Shown here piece after piece: positions 50,844-59,664 of a stretch of DNA of 64,000 bases (positions are counted from its first letter, which is position 1; each line of letters begins with the position of its first letter). Source of the DNA: Polyangium sp. y55x31. Its GTDB lineage: Bacteria > Myxococcota_A > Polyangia > Polyangiales > Polyangiaceae. A program made the translations under genes and the position numbers. The stretch lies in contig NZ_JARZHG010000042.1 in NCBI RefSeq assembly GCF_029946505.1, forward strand, positions 1-64,000. The letters are read 5' to 3'. Below the pieces are notes generated by a model, which worked only from the letters and a program-made list of their open reading frames with translations, was not told the origin of the DNA and ran no database searches.

Positions 50844-52082
50844 ATGGGCACTTCTTCCGTTCCCCAACCTTCTCTTCCCCCGCACGCCCGCATCTTCGCC
50901 CGCCCCGATGTCTGGATGGAGGGCGAGGCCATCACGCAGTTCACCCGCATCGCCGAGCTCCCCGGCTGCGTGCGCGCCGCGGGCATGCCCGATCTTCACT
51001 CCGGACGCGGGCCCATCGGCGCCGCGTTCGCCTTCGAGGAGCGCGTGCTACCGTACCTCGTCGGCGGCGACGCCGGCTGCGGCGTGCTCCTCTTCGCCAC
51101 GACCGCCTCGCCGCGCGCCGTGGACAAACTCGAGCGCCGCGTCCGCGCCGCGATGGACGAGGACCCGCTCGCGGACTGCGACCCGATCGAGGTCTTCGAC
51201 GCCTGCTGGCACGAGGGCGCGCAGGGCCTCGCCAAGGTCGCGAACGTGCCGGACGACATCGCCGCGATGGCCGAACGCGAGCGCGTGCTCGATCTCGGCC
51301 CGAGCGGTGATCCCGCGGCCTACCGCGATCCCTCGCACGGCCGCGCGCTCGGCAGCATCGGCAGCGGCAACCATTTCGCCGAGATCACACGCGTCACCGA
51401 GGTGCGCGACGAGGCCGCGGCGGACGTGATGGGCCTCGAAAAAGGCGGCCTCGTCGCCCTCGTGCACACGGGCTCGCGTGGGCTCGGCGCGCAGATCGGC
51501 CGGCGTTACGGCGACGCCACGCTCACGGGCGCGGCGATCGACGTCTACCTCGCGGATCTCGCGGGCGCGGTGCGGTTCGCCCAGGCAAACCGTTTCCTCG
51601 TCGCTTGCCGGCTGCTCCGCGCGCTCTCGGCTTTGCGAAGGGACAAGGTCCGCGGCGCGATCGACATCGTGCACAACACGATCCGGCGCGAGGACATCGC
51701 GGGCCGGGCCGTGTGGATCCATCGCAAGGGCGCCGCGCCCGCGAGCCGCGGCGAGGCCACGGTCGTGCTCGGCAGCCGCGGCGCGCCCTCCTGGGTGCTC
51801 GTCGGCAGCGGGCACGAGGGCGCGCTCGCGTCGGTCGCGCACGGCGCGGGCCGCCGCATGACCCGCACCGAGGCGCGGGCCAAGCTCGCCACGCGGTACA
51901 AGCGCGCCGAGCTCGGACGCACGGCGCACGGCGGCCGCATCGTGTGCGACGACGCGGACCTGCTCTACGAGGAGCATCCGGACGCGTACAAGCCGATCGA
52001 GCCGGTCGTCGCGAGCCTGGTCGACGAGGGCCTCGCCGCGCCGATCGCCTCGCTCGTGCCGCTCGTCACGGTGAAGCAATGA
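50844..52082 (+). CDS. rtcB: RtcB-type RNA ligase
   Basis: 412 residues, the short RtcB2 form that accompanies PrfH. It joins 2',3'-cyclic phosphate or 3'-phosphate ends to 5'-OH RNA using GTP and Mn. Metal ligands appear in GGDAGCG (Asp76, Cys79) and GSIGSGNHFAEI, and HTGSRGLG is also conserved. The guanylylated His is His333 in VAHGAGRRM. The stop overlaps the prfH start (ATGA). The start was placed at MGTSSVPQP after the sigma-54 promoter. Confidence 0.93.
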   Translation: MGTSSVPQPSLPPHARIFARPDVWMEGEAITQFTRIAELPGCVRAAGMPDLHSGRGPIGAAFAFEERVLPYLVGGDAGCGVLLFATTASPRAVDKLERRVRAAMDEDPLADCDPIEVFDACWHEGAQGLAKVANVPDDIAAMAERERVLDLGPSGDPAAYRDPSHGRALGSIGSGNHFAEITRVTEVRDEAAADVMGLEKGGLVALVHTGSRGLGAQIGRRYGDATLTGAAIDVYLADLAGAVRFAQANRFLVACRLLRALSALRRDKVRGAIDIVHNTIRREDIAGRAVWIHRKGAAPASRGEATVVLGSRGAPSWVLVGSGHEGALASVAHGAGRRMTRTEARAKLATRYKRAELGRTAHGGRIVCDDADLLYEEHPDAYKPIEPVVASLVDEGLAAPIASLVPLVTVKQ

Positions 52083-52717
52083 AAAAACGCGTCGTGCAGG
52101 TGACGGCCGGCTACGGGCCCGTGGAGGTGCGCAGGTTCGTCGCGCTGCTCGCGGCGCGGCTCGCGGACGCGTGCACCGAGCGTGGCCTCGTCGTCGAGGA
52201 GACGGTGATCCACGGCGACGAGGACGCGCCTCTTTCCGTGGAGCTCGTCGTTGCCGGCGATCCTGCGGGCCTCGAAGGCGAAGCAGGCACGCACGCGCTC
52301 GTCGCGCGGAGCCCCGATCGCGGAAAAGCCGCCCGCAAGCGCTGGTACGCGTCCGTCGTGCTCCACGAGGACGACGATGTCAGCGCGGACGACGGGGCCA
52401 CCATCGACCCGCGCGACGTGGAGGTCACGACGATGCGCGCGAGTGGTCCCGGCGGGCAAAACGTCAACAAGACGGAGACGGCGGTCCGCGCGCGGCACGT
52501 GCCGACGGGGATCGTCGTGCGGGTCGCGGACGAACGATCGCAGCGGGCGAACGTGCGGCGCGCGCTCGCGCGGATCGCGGCGCTCCTCCGGAAGAGGGCC
52601 GCGCATGCGGCGGCCGCGAAGGAGGCCGCGCGCTGGACCTCCCACGCGCGGCTCGAACGAGGCGCGCCCGTGCGCACCTACGCGATCTCGCCGCGGGGCG
52701 TGCTCGTGGAGACGTGA
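52079..52717 (+). CDS. prfH: peptide chain release factor H
   Basis: 212 residues with the hydrolytic GGQ loop RASGPGGQNVNKTET (GGQ at 125-127) and a C-terminal basic helix, but without codon-recognition domain 2 of RF1/RF2, as in PrfH. PrfH is thought to release nascent chains from ribosomes with a cleaved decoding centre so that its partner RtcB2 can reseal the 16S rRNA. The four-base overlap with rtcB fits that joint role. Confidence 0.92.
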   Translation: MKKRVVQVTAGYGPVEVRRFVALLAARLADACTERGLVVEETVIHGDEDAPLSVELVVAGDPAGLEGEAGTHALVARSPDRGKAARKRWYASVVLHEDDDVSADDGATIDPRDVEVTTMRASGPGGQNVNKTETAVRARHVPTGIVVRVADERSQRANVRRALARIAALLRKRAAHAAAAKEAARWTSHARLERGAPVRTYAISPRGVLVET

Positions 52718-52735
52718 ACTTTCAGGGGTGAACTC

Positions 52736-53239
52736 ATGCGAAAAGACATGTTCGAGCTCATCATCGAGCGACCGCGGTACGACTCGTGCCGCGGCGCGGG
52801 CAAGGGCCGCTACGCGTCGCGAACGAAGGCCGATCCCGAGGCCGCGCCGCTCAAGGAAGGCATGAAGTATCGGGGCCGGACGCGTGATCTCAACGAAAAC
52901 CTCGCCCCGCTCCGGCGCTTCCTCGAGCGCCGCGTGGGACGCCCGTGGGACGCGGTCTGGTCGGAGATCCGCGCCTCCCTCTCGCCGAACAGCGCCGTGC
53001 AGAAGCACGTCTTCGATCACGTGCTCCAGTTCGTCGAGCGAAACCCGATCCTCATCGACGGCATTCCGCACATGCCCAACGGCAGTGGCTCGCGGCGTGA
53101 CGACTTCCTCCCGCTCTGGGGCCACGGGCGCTGGCAATCGTTCTACGTTTGTCCGCGGACGGGCCTGCTCCGCTCTGCGGCCGAGGCCCACCGGCGGAGG
53201 CGGCGCGCGAAGCCCGCGGCAGGATCCTCGGGTGGATGA
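52736..53239 (+). CDS. conserved unknown protein in the RNA-repair operon
   Basis: 167 basic residues. It opens MRKDMFELIIERPRYDSCRG and has NLAPLRRFLERRVGRPWDAVWSEI and a VFDHVLQFVERNP helix; sequences beginning MRKDM..VIVERPR are widespread but uncharacterised. It begins 18 bases after prfH and so is probably co-transcribed. The Arg/Lys content and the context suggest rRNA or ribosome binding; this is inference. Confidence 0.75.
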   Translation: MRKDMFELIIERPRYDSCRGAGKGRYASRTKADPEAAPLKEGMKYRGRTRDLNENLAPLRRFLERRVGRPWDAVWSEIRASLSPNSAVQKHVFDHVLQFVERNPILIDGIPHMPNGSGSRRDDFLPLWGHGRWQSFYVCPRTGLLRSAAEAHRRRRRAKPAAGSSGG

Positions 53240-53240
53240 A

Positions 53241-54623
53241 TCACGAGCCCTCTCGCCACTTCGCGAGCAGCTCCTTCACGTCGCGTGGGGCCATCCACGC
53301 GCCATATCCACGGACCTCGTACACCAGCGCCTCGAGTCGATCCAGCACCTGCTCGCGGCTTTCGTCCGGGGATGGTTCGAGCTTCTGGACTGCGCCCCAG
53401 TAAAGCTCTATCCAGCGCGCTTCGTCCCGATATTCCTCGCCGTCGCCGTCGCCGCATCGCGCCGCACTCCGAAATCCCACATGTTTGCACTCGAGCTCGA
53501 TCATGAATTCGTCGAGCAGCGTCTCCGCAACGGGAACGTCGTCACCATCCAGCCCGCCTCGGGCCGGCGAATCGCCGAACCTCCCGGTGGGCACGCGCGT
53601 CTCGAGGTCCCAGGACACGATGGGCTCCTCCATCCCCGCCGTGAGCAGCGCTCGCTCGTCGGGATGCACGAGTATATGCTTGATTTCCGACATGTGACGC
53701 TGCGTCGACGGGAAAATCCTCCCCGTCTGGACGTCGACGCAACAAAAACCGAATCCATCGCCGTCGCGGACGAAGAGCGTGCGTTCGTCGGAGGAGCATA
53801 ACGCGGCGACCAGCTCGCGCGTGCGTATCTCCGAAAGGGACGAAAGGCGCCAACCCTCGGAGAGCTCCCGGGCCTCGACGCTCCCGTTGTGGCCTATCAT
53901 GATGCCGCCCCAGCCTCCTCCCGCCATATGGATCGTCGAAATGTCGGGCGATGGGCCTCCCTTGTGCCATCGATGCTTGCCCTGCTCCATGTCCCATAGA
54001 TACGTGTCGGCCAGCGTCGTCGACAGGACCCAGCGCGCATTGGGGTGGACCTGGACGGCCAGCATGGGCAGGAAGCGATCACAATAGGTCGTTCGCGGCC
54101 AGGTGGCGAGCCGGGCGCCGGTCCGCGCGTCCCAGAAATACAAGACATCCTTGTCATCGATGCAGGCCACGCGGTCGCCGCTCGGCGAGAGCGCGGCGGC
54201 GCGCACGCTTTCCCCGTCGTGGGACACGACGAGGCACGGCTCGAAGGTCGCGAGATCCAGGATCGTGCACGTGCTCCCCGACGTCCTGAGCAAGCGGCCG
54301 GTGCCGTCGGGGAGAAACACGCACCGATGGACCGGCCAGGAGTGGTCCTGAAAGCTCCTCCTCGCGCCCGTGCCGAGGTGCCATCCTTTGATGCCTCGGC
54401 TGCGGATCGCGAGGAGCCAGCCATCGGGCGTGACCACGAGCTCGTCGTCCCGCCCGACTTCGTAGGGCAGCTCCGTGAGGAGCGTGTATGTTTCCCACTG
54501 AAAAACCTTGATGCTGCGCTCGGAGGCGCTGAGCACGAGCGACCCGTTCGGGTGGATCGCGAGCTTCTTGACGGGATCCGTTTCGCCAGCTTGCCTGCGA
54601 AGCCGGCGCTCCTTGGGTGGCAT
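53241..54623 (-). CDS. WD40-like propeller protein
   Basis: 460 residues, no signal peptide. Repeats such as VKKLAIHPNGSLVLSASERSIKVFQWE, VRAAALSPSGDRVACIDDKDVLYFWDARTG and IKHILVHPDERALLTAGMEEPIVSWDLET (positions 54553, 54200 and 53660 approximately) are WD40 blades; about six or seven can be counted. The last 110 residues are an acidic helical domain. The gene converges on the RNA-repair operon with one base between the stops. Probably a protein-interaction scaffold. Confidence 0.82.
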   Translation of the reverse strand: MPPKERRLRRQAGETDPVKKLAIHPNGSLVLSASERSIKVFQWETYTLLTELPYEVGRDDELVVTPDGWLLAIRSRGIKGWHLGTGARRSFQDHSWPVHRCVFLPDGTGRLLRTSGSTCTILDLATFEPCLVVSHDGESVRAAALSPSGDRVACIDDKDVLYFWDARTGARLATWPRTTYCDRFLPMLAVQVHPNARWVLSTTLADTYLWDMEQGKHRWHKGGPSPDISTIHMAGGGWGGIMIGHNGSVEARELSEGWRLSSLSEIRTRELVAALCSSDERTLFVRDGDGFGFCCVDVQTGRIFPSTQRHMSEIKHILVHPDERALLTAGMEEPIVSWDLETRVPTGRFGDSPARGGLDGDDVPVAETLLDEFMIELECKHVGFRSAARCGDGDGEEYRDEARWIELYWGAVQKLEPSPDESREQVLDRLEALVYEVRGYGAWMAPRDVKELLAKWREGS

Positions 54624-54726
54624 GCCTCACGGTATCACGGGGCATGACCTCGTTGTCAGGGAGGCGCCGCGATCGCCGCTCGCGTGATGCTTCGCGCTCG
54701 GATGTTTTTTTCGAACGACGCCGCGA

Positions 54727-54742
54727 TGGCACCCTTCTTGCC
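54727..54742 (+). promoter_or_regulatory. sigma-54 promoter upstream of the 54784 lipoprotein gene
   Basis: TGGCACCCTTCTTGCC contains the perfect core TGGCAC-N5-TTGC, with GG (54728-54729) and GC (54740-54741) ten bases apart. The expected start is near 54753, 31 bases before the ATG. No clear activator palindrome is seen upstream. Confidence 0.72.
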
Positions 54743-54783
54743 GACCGCCGGCCATCGCGCGACGCGCTTGAAGGAGGACTTTC

Positions 54784-56190
54784 ATGCTTCGACTTCCCTA
54801 CCTTGCCCTTGTCTCGACGCTCGCTCTCACCGGCTGCACGGGCCTCTCGCTCGGAGAAAACAACCCGGGTCAGGATACGTGGCTCGGCAATGGCGCCATC
54901 GCCGTCGACGATCGCACCGAGACCTGTTTCGTCCTCGCCAGCGATACGGAAGACGCGGCCCAGCCCGAAAAAATCCTCGCGAGCACGCTCTTCGCGATCG
55001 ATCCCGATACAGGCCTCGTGCGCGAGGCGGCCAATCTCACGGGCAGGGACGATCCACGCCTGCTCTTCCCCGCGTCGGGCCTGCTCGTGATGAGCGAGGA
55101 GAGCGAAAAGGATCGGCTCGATCTCTACGATCACGAGACGCTCGCGCTCAAGAAAAGCGTGGAGCTCGACATCCGGTACCACGGCACCCGCATGAGCCCG
55201 AGCCGCAAATTCATCGGCGTCGCCGACAACACCTCGGACAAAGCCCCGATCCACGTCATCGAAGCCGACACCCTCGATCGCCACGTGATCCCGCACGACG
55301 GCGAGTGGCTCGAGGCGATGTTCCTGAACAAGAGCGACACCCTCGTCGCGATCGTCTTCTACGATCAGGACAAACCCACGCCGCGGGCTCGTCTTCTCGG
55401 CTGGTCGATGCAGGAGCTCGCGACCGCCGGTTATCCGCTCGGTCCCACGGGCCTCTGGGCGGCGCCCGTGTTCGACCTCGAGGTGCCGGGCGTCGTGGGG
55501 GATTTCTCGTTCTCGTTCACGTGGGTCGGCACGAGCCCGGACGACAAGTACATCGTCTTCCCCGTCCGCAAGGCCGAGGTCCAGCCGAACGACGAGATCG
55601 CCTATACGAACGAGCTGCTCGTGCTCGATGCGGCCACGAAGGAGCTCCGCGAGGTCCCCGGCGCGCGCGGGCCCGTGGGCTTCACGCCCGACGGCTCGAC
55701 CATCGTTTCCTACGGCGATCAGGACATGAACGGCAACCAGGAGCTCTGGCTCGTCGACGCCGCGACGCTCGACGTCGAACCCGAGCCCGTGACGATCGAG
55801 GGCGGCATCTCGTACTTCGTGAGCCGTGACGGAAACTTCATCGTCGTCGCTTCCTCGAACGGCGATCAGCAGCTCGTGCTCTACGACGTGGACCAGGACA
55901 AATCCACGCAGATGGCAGGGCCCGGCGTGGGCCTCCACGAGTTCGTGAGCCGCGCGGGCCGCAAGGAGATGTGGATCGTCGACGATCAATCGCTCTTCCG
56001 GCTCGATCTCGCGGCCGGCGAGATCGCAGAAGTGCGCACCGACTTCACGCCCGAGCACGTGAACATCCTGCCCACGCGTGATCGTCTCGTGCTCGACGAC
56101 GCGGACTCGAACGACATCGTTTTCTTCGACCCGAACGACGAGAGCGTGAAGACCATCGTCGCGCTGCCCGTCGGCAAAACCTCGCGTTGA
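54784..56190 (+). CDS. TolB-like propeller lipoprotein
   Basis: 468 residues. Lipobox LTGC (Cys18), then a propeller built from strands such as YHGTRMSPSRKFIGVADN, TWVGTSPDDKYIVFPVRK, PVGFTPDGSTIVSYGDQD and ISYFVSRDGNFIVVASSNGDQQLVLYDVDQDK (the last spans 55804-55896). AAGGAGG precedes the ATG. Expression is likely sigma-54-dependent. Ligand unknown. Confidence 0.85.
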   Translation: MLRLPYLALVSTLALTGCTGLSLGENNPGQDTWLGNGAIAVDDRTETCFVLASDTEDAAQPEKILASTLFAIDPDTGLVREAANLTGRDDPRLLFPASGLLVMSEESEKDRLDLYDHETLALKKSVELDIRYHGTRMSPSRKFIGVADNTSDKAPIHVIEADTLDRHVIPHDGEWLEAMFLNKSDTLVAIVFYDQDKPTPRARLLGWSMQELATAGYPLGPTGLWAAPVFDLEVPGVVGDFSFSFTWVGTSPDDKYIVFPVRKAEVQPNDEIAYTNELLVLDAATKELREVPGARGPVGFTPDGSTIVSYGDQDMNGNQELWLVDAATLDVEPEPVTIEGGISYFVSRDGNFIVVASSNGDQQLVLYDVDQDKSTQMAGPGVGLHEFVSRAGRKEMWIVDDQSLFRLDLAAGEIAEVRTDFTPEHVNILPTRDRLVLDDADSNDIVFFDPNDESVKTIVALPVGKTSR

Positions 56191-56217
56191 GCTCGTTCGC
56201 AGGTTAGCGTTGGGCCC

Positions 56218-57249
56218 ATGCGAAAGGTCGTGATCCATGGGCCCGGCAGCTACGATCGGTTGAAGCTCGAAGAGCCGCCGGATCCGAGCCCCGGACCCGG
56301 CGAGATCCTCGTCGACGTCGAGGCCGCGGGCGTGAACTACGCCGATTGCATCGTGCGCATGGGCCTCTACGAGTCGGCGAAGAAGTACGTCGGCTGGCCC
56401 ATCACGCCCGGCTTCGAGGTCGCCGGCAAAGTCGCGGCTCTCGGCGCCGACGTTGCCGGCCCCGCGCCGGGCACGCCGGTCTTCGCCGTCACCCGGTTCG
56501 GCGGCTACGCGAGCCGCGTCGCCATCCCCGCACATCAGGTCTTCGCGCTCCCGAAAGGTTTTTCCGTGGCCGAGGCCGCGGGCTTTCCTTCGGTGTTCCT
56601 GACCGCGTATTACGCGCTGTTCGAGCTCGCGAACGTTCGCCGCGGCATGAACGTGCTCGTCCACTCGGCCGCCGGCGGCGTGGGAAGCGCGCTCGTGCAG
56701 CTCGGCAAGATCGCGGGCTGCCGCGTCGTCGGCGTCGTCGGCGCGAGCCACAAGGTCGCCGTCGCGCGCAAGCTCGGGGCCGACGCGGTCATCGACAAGA
56801 GCGTCGAGCCGTTATGGCCTGTCGCCGAGCGCCTCGCGCCCGAGGGCTACGACGTCGTGCTCGACGCGAACGGCGTGGAGACGCTCGGCGAGAGCTACCG
56901 CCACCTCGGATCGGCCGGAAAGCTCGTCATTTACGGCTTCCACACGATGATGCCGCGCCAAGGAGGCCGACCGAACTGGCTCAAGCTCGCCCGCGACTGG
57001 CTGCGCACGCCCCGCTACAACCCGCTCGACCTGACGAACGACAACAAGAGCGTGCTCGCGTTCAACCTCTCCTACCTCTTCCACAAGAAGGACTTGCTCG
57101 AAGAGTACATGGGCAAGCTCGTCGGCTGGATCGAGGAGGGCCGCATCGCGGCGCCACCCGTGACGCCGTTCCCCGTGGAGCGTGTGGCCGACGCGCACCG
57201 CGCGATCGAGAGCGGCAGCACGGTCGGCAAGCTCGTGCTCACCTTCTGA
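56218..57249 (+). CDS. zinc-independent MDR quinone oxidoreductase, VAT1-like
   Basis: 343 residues of the medium-chain dehydrogenase/reductase superfamily. GVNYADCIVRMGLY, GFEVAGKV and VLVHSAAGGVGSALVQL (NADPH-binding Gly motif AAGGVG) fit quinone oxidoreductases. NDNKSVLAFNLSYLF and RPNWLKLARDWLRTPRYNPLDLTNDN (56967-57045) match the VAT1 branch. No structural zinc Cys are present. The last 11 bases overlap the end of the convergent ankyrin gene. Confidence 0.88.
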   Translation: MRKVVIHGPGSYDRLKLEEPPDPSPGPGEILVDVEAAGVNYADCIVRMGLYESAKKYVGWPITPGFEVAGKVAALGADVAGPAPGTPVFAVTRFGGYASRVAIPAHQVFALPKGFSVAEAAGFPSVFLTAYYALFELANVRRGMNVLVHSAAGGVGSALVQLGKIAGCRVVGVVGASHKVAVARKLGADAVIDKSVEPLWPVAERLAPEGYDVVLDANGVETLGESYRHLGSAGKLVIYGFHTMMPRQGGRPNWLKLARDWLRTPRYNPLDLTNDNKSVLAFNLSYLFHKKDLLEEYMGKLVGWIEEGRIAAPPVTPFPVERVADAHRAIESGSTVGKLVLTF

Positions 57250-58114
57250 GCGCTTCTTCGAGCAGCCGAGCGCTTTCGGCCTTGCCCGCCTCGCGCGCCC
57301 AGTCGAGCGCGGTTTTCCCCGTCCCGTCGTCCGCGTGTGGATCGGCGCCGAGCGCGAGCAGCGCGCGCACCGTCTTCGCGTCGCCGTTGTACGCCGCGAG
57401 GTGGAGCGGCATCCAGCCGTACTTCGTTTTCGTGTCGATCGGCACGCCGGCCTCGACGAGCGCGGCCACAGCGTCGGCCTTGCCCGCGTTCGCAGCTCCG
57501 AGTAGCGCCTCGGATCCGTGTTTTTCGAGGTCCACGCCTTGCGTGAGCAGCCACCGGATCACGTCCACGCGTCCCGCGGCCGCGGCCCCTTCGAGCGCCT
57601 GCGTCTTGTTCGGATCGAGCCCGCGCTCCACAAAGTATTCCGCGAGATCGAGCCTCCCGCGCCGCGTCGCCTCCTCGAACGCCCGCGGCTCGATCGGCGC
57701 GCCCGCCTCCACGAGCTGACGAGCGACCCCGGCGTGCCCGGCCTTGACCGCCGCGGTCACGGCGTTCTCGTTCGCCATCTCGTCCCGCGTGTCGAGGCTC
57801 GCGCCCGCATCGATCAGCGCCTCCACCACGCTGATCTCCCCGCGCGCGGCGGCCTCCACGAGCGGCGTGCGCCTCGTCAGCTCGTCCGCCTGATCCGGAT
57901 CCGCGCCGCGGTCGATCAAGAGCTCGGCGACGCAGTCGTGCCCGTTCATGATCGCGAGCATCAACGCCGACGTTGTCCCTTCGAGCACCTCGCGATCGAC
58001 GCTCGTCGTGTACACCCGCGTCGCGTCCACGTTCGCCCCGCGCGCGAGCGCGTCCGTCACGCGTGCTTCATCGCCGCGGCTGGCCGCATCGAGCAGCTCC
58101 TCGTCGAGCGTCAT
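57239..58114 (-). CDS. ankyrin-repeat protein
   Basis: 291 residues composed of about eight ankyrin repeats (GHDCVAELLIDRGADPDQADE; GEISVVEALIDAGASLDTRD; GDAKTVRALLALGADPHADDGTGKTALDWAREAGK is the C-terminal one, near 57250-57350). No signal peptide or other domain; a protein-binding scaffold. Its upstream neighbour, the peroxidase gene, ends 55 bases before its start on the same strand. Confidence 0.9.
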   Translation of the reverse strand: MTLDEELLDAASRGDEARVTDALARGANVDATRVYTTSVDREVLEGTTSALMLAIMNGHDCVAELLIDRGADPDQADELTRRTPLVEAAARGEISVVEALIDAGASLDTRDEMANENAVTAAVKAGHAGVARQLVEAGAPIEPRAFEEATRRGRLDLAEYFVERGLDPNKTQALEGAAAAGRVDVIRWLLTQGVDLEKHGSEALLGAANAGKADAVAALVEAGVPIDTKTKYGWMPLHLAAYNGDAKTVRALLALGADPHADDGTGKTALDWAREAGKAESARLLEEALRR

Positions 58115-58169
58115 GTCCGGGAGTGTGTGGGATCGGAGCGAGGGTGGGAAGCCGTACCGGAGAGAGGGC

Positions 58170-58796
58170 TCAGCTTCCGAGCGCTTTTTCGATGGCCTGC
58201 ACGAGCTTCTCGTCCTCGGGCTCGACGGACGAGGGGAACCGGCCGATCACTACGCCATCCTTGCCGACGAGGAATTTTTCGAAGTTCCACTTCACCTCGC
58301 CCGCCGGCGCAGCCTGCGTGAGGAACGCATAAAGCGGGTGCTTGCCGCTGCCCTTCACGGTGATCTTCGAGAACATGGGGAACTTCACGCCGTATTTGCT
58401 CGTGCAAAACGTGGCGATCTCGGCGTCGGTCCCGGGCTCCTGGGCGCCGTAGTCGTTCGAGGGGAAGCCGAGCACGGCAAACCCCTTCGCCTCGAAGCGC
58501 TCGTGCAGCCGCTCGAGGCCCGCGTATTGCGGCGTGTAGCCGCACTCCGAGGCCACGTTCACCACGAGCGCGACCTTGCCCCGGAAGTCACCGAGCGAGC
58601 GCTCCTCCCCGAAGATCGTCTTCATCTTGAAATCGTGCAGGCTCATCTTCGTCCCTTCCTGAACCGCGGCCCCCCCGGCCGGATCCGCCCCGGCTTTCGG
58701 CGACGCCGGGGGCTGCGAGCCACCCTCGCAACCGACGAGCGCCGCGCCCCCGACGACCGCAGCGAAGACGACCGATCCAACCCGAAGGCTCATCAT
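58170..58796 (-). CDS. glutathione peroxidase-like lipoprotein
   Basis: 208 residues. Lipobox LVGC (Cys23) directs it to the envelope. The thioredoxin fold starts at residue 50. The peroxidatic Cys is Cys85 in NVASECGYTPQY; FPSNDYGAQEPG supplies the Gln and KWNFEKFLV the Trp/Asn of the tetrad. There is a change of the common Asn-Gln to Asn-Asp in FPSN(Q/D). Being Cys-type it probably uses thioredoxin rather than glutathione. Either of two adjacent ATG codons may start it. Confidence 0.9.
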   Translation of the reverse strand: MMSLRVGSVVFAAVVGGAALVGCEGGSQPPASPKAGADPAGGAAVQEGTKMSLHDFKMKTIFGEERSLGDFRGKVALVVNVASECGYTPQYAGLERLHERFEAKGFAVLGFPSNDYGAQEPGTDAEIATFCTSKYGVKFPMFSKITVKGSGKHPLYAFLTQAAPAGEVKWNFEKFLVGKDGVVIGRFPSSVEPEDEKLVQAIEKALGS

Positions 58797-58863
58797 GGCG
58801 CCTGCTTAGGGGGCCCGCGCTCGGCACGCAAGGGCATCCTGGACGACGGGCCGCGGGTCGAAG

Positions 58864-59661
58864 ATGATGCCGTGTATGCCCTCCCTCCAAGCAGGATCGC
58901 TCACGATCCATTGGTCGACGCGCGGGGACGAACGCGGCGAGCCCGTCGTGTTCGTGCACGGCAACTGGACGACGAGCCTCTTCTGGCGCCCCGTCCTCGA
59001 CCGTTTGCCCGCGCGCTACCGCGCCGTCGCGCCCGACCTTCGCGGCCGTGGGCAGAGCCGCACCGAGGAGCACGATTACAGCGTCCCGCGCCTCGCGGAG
59101 GACCTCGTCGTCTTGATGGACGCCTTGGGTTTGTCCTCGGCGCACCTCGTGGGGCATTCGCTCGGCACGGCCGTGGTCCTCGAGCTCGCGCTCTCCGCCC
59201 GCGCCCGCGCCCGCTCCCTCACGCTCGTCGCCCCCGCCTGGCCCGACGGCATGCCGCGCGCCTACCACCTGCCCGAGCGCCAGCGCCTCGCGCAGGAAAA
59301 CATCGCCATCTTCGGCGCCGCCTTCCGCGCCATCGCGCCCACCGCCCCGGACGACGCGTTTTTCCAGGAACTGCTCACGGAAAGCCACGGCCAGCGCCCC
59401 GAGGCCACGATGGCCACGCTCGACGCGCTTTGCGATTGGGCGCCCGGGGACAAGCTCCGCGCGCTCGCGGGCGTGCCGGCCCTCGTCGTCGGCGGCGAGC
59501 GCGACATGCTGTCCACGCGCGAGGTGGGCGCGCGGACCGCGGATCTGCTCGGCGCGCGCCACGAGATCCTCCCCGGCGTGGGCCATTCGCCGAACCTCGA
59601 AGCTCCCGATACCCTCGTTGCGCTCCTCGATTCCTTCGTGAACGCTCCTCCCGGAGGCTGA
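58864..59661 (+). CDS. alpha/beta hydrolase
   Basis: 265 residues, cytosolic. Oxyanion loop VHGNW, the DLRGRGQS motif, nucleophile VGHSLG (Ser99), acid in GGERDMLS and base in LPGVGHSPNLEAP make a complete triad. The gene ends 3 bases before the acyl-CoA synthetase start, so it is probably in one transcript and may act as a thioesterase or lipase supplying fatty acid; the link is inference. Confidence 0.88.
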   Translation: MMPCMPSLQAGSLTIHWSTRGDERGEPVVFVHGNWTTSLFWRPVLDRLPARYRAVAPDLRGRGQSRTEEHDYSVPRLAEDLVVLMDALGLSSAHLVGHSLGTAVVLELALSARARARSLTLVAPAWPDGMPRAYHLPERQRLAQENIAIFGAAFRAIAPTAPDDAFFQELLTESHGQRPEATMATLDALCDWAPGDKLRALAGVPALVVGGERDMLSTREVGARTADLLGARHEILPGVGHSPNLEAPDTLVALLDSFVNAPPGG

Positions 59662-59664
59662 GCC

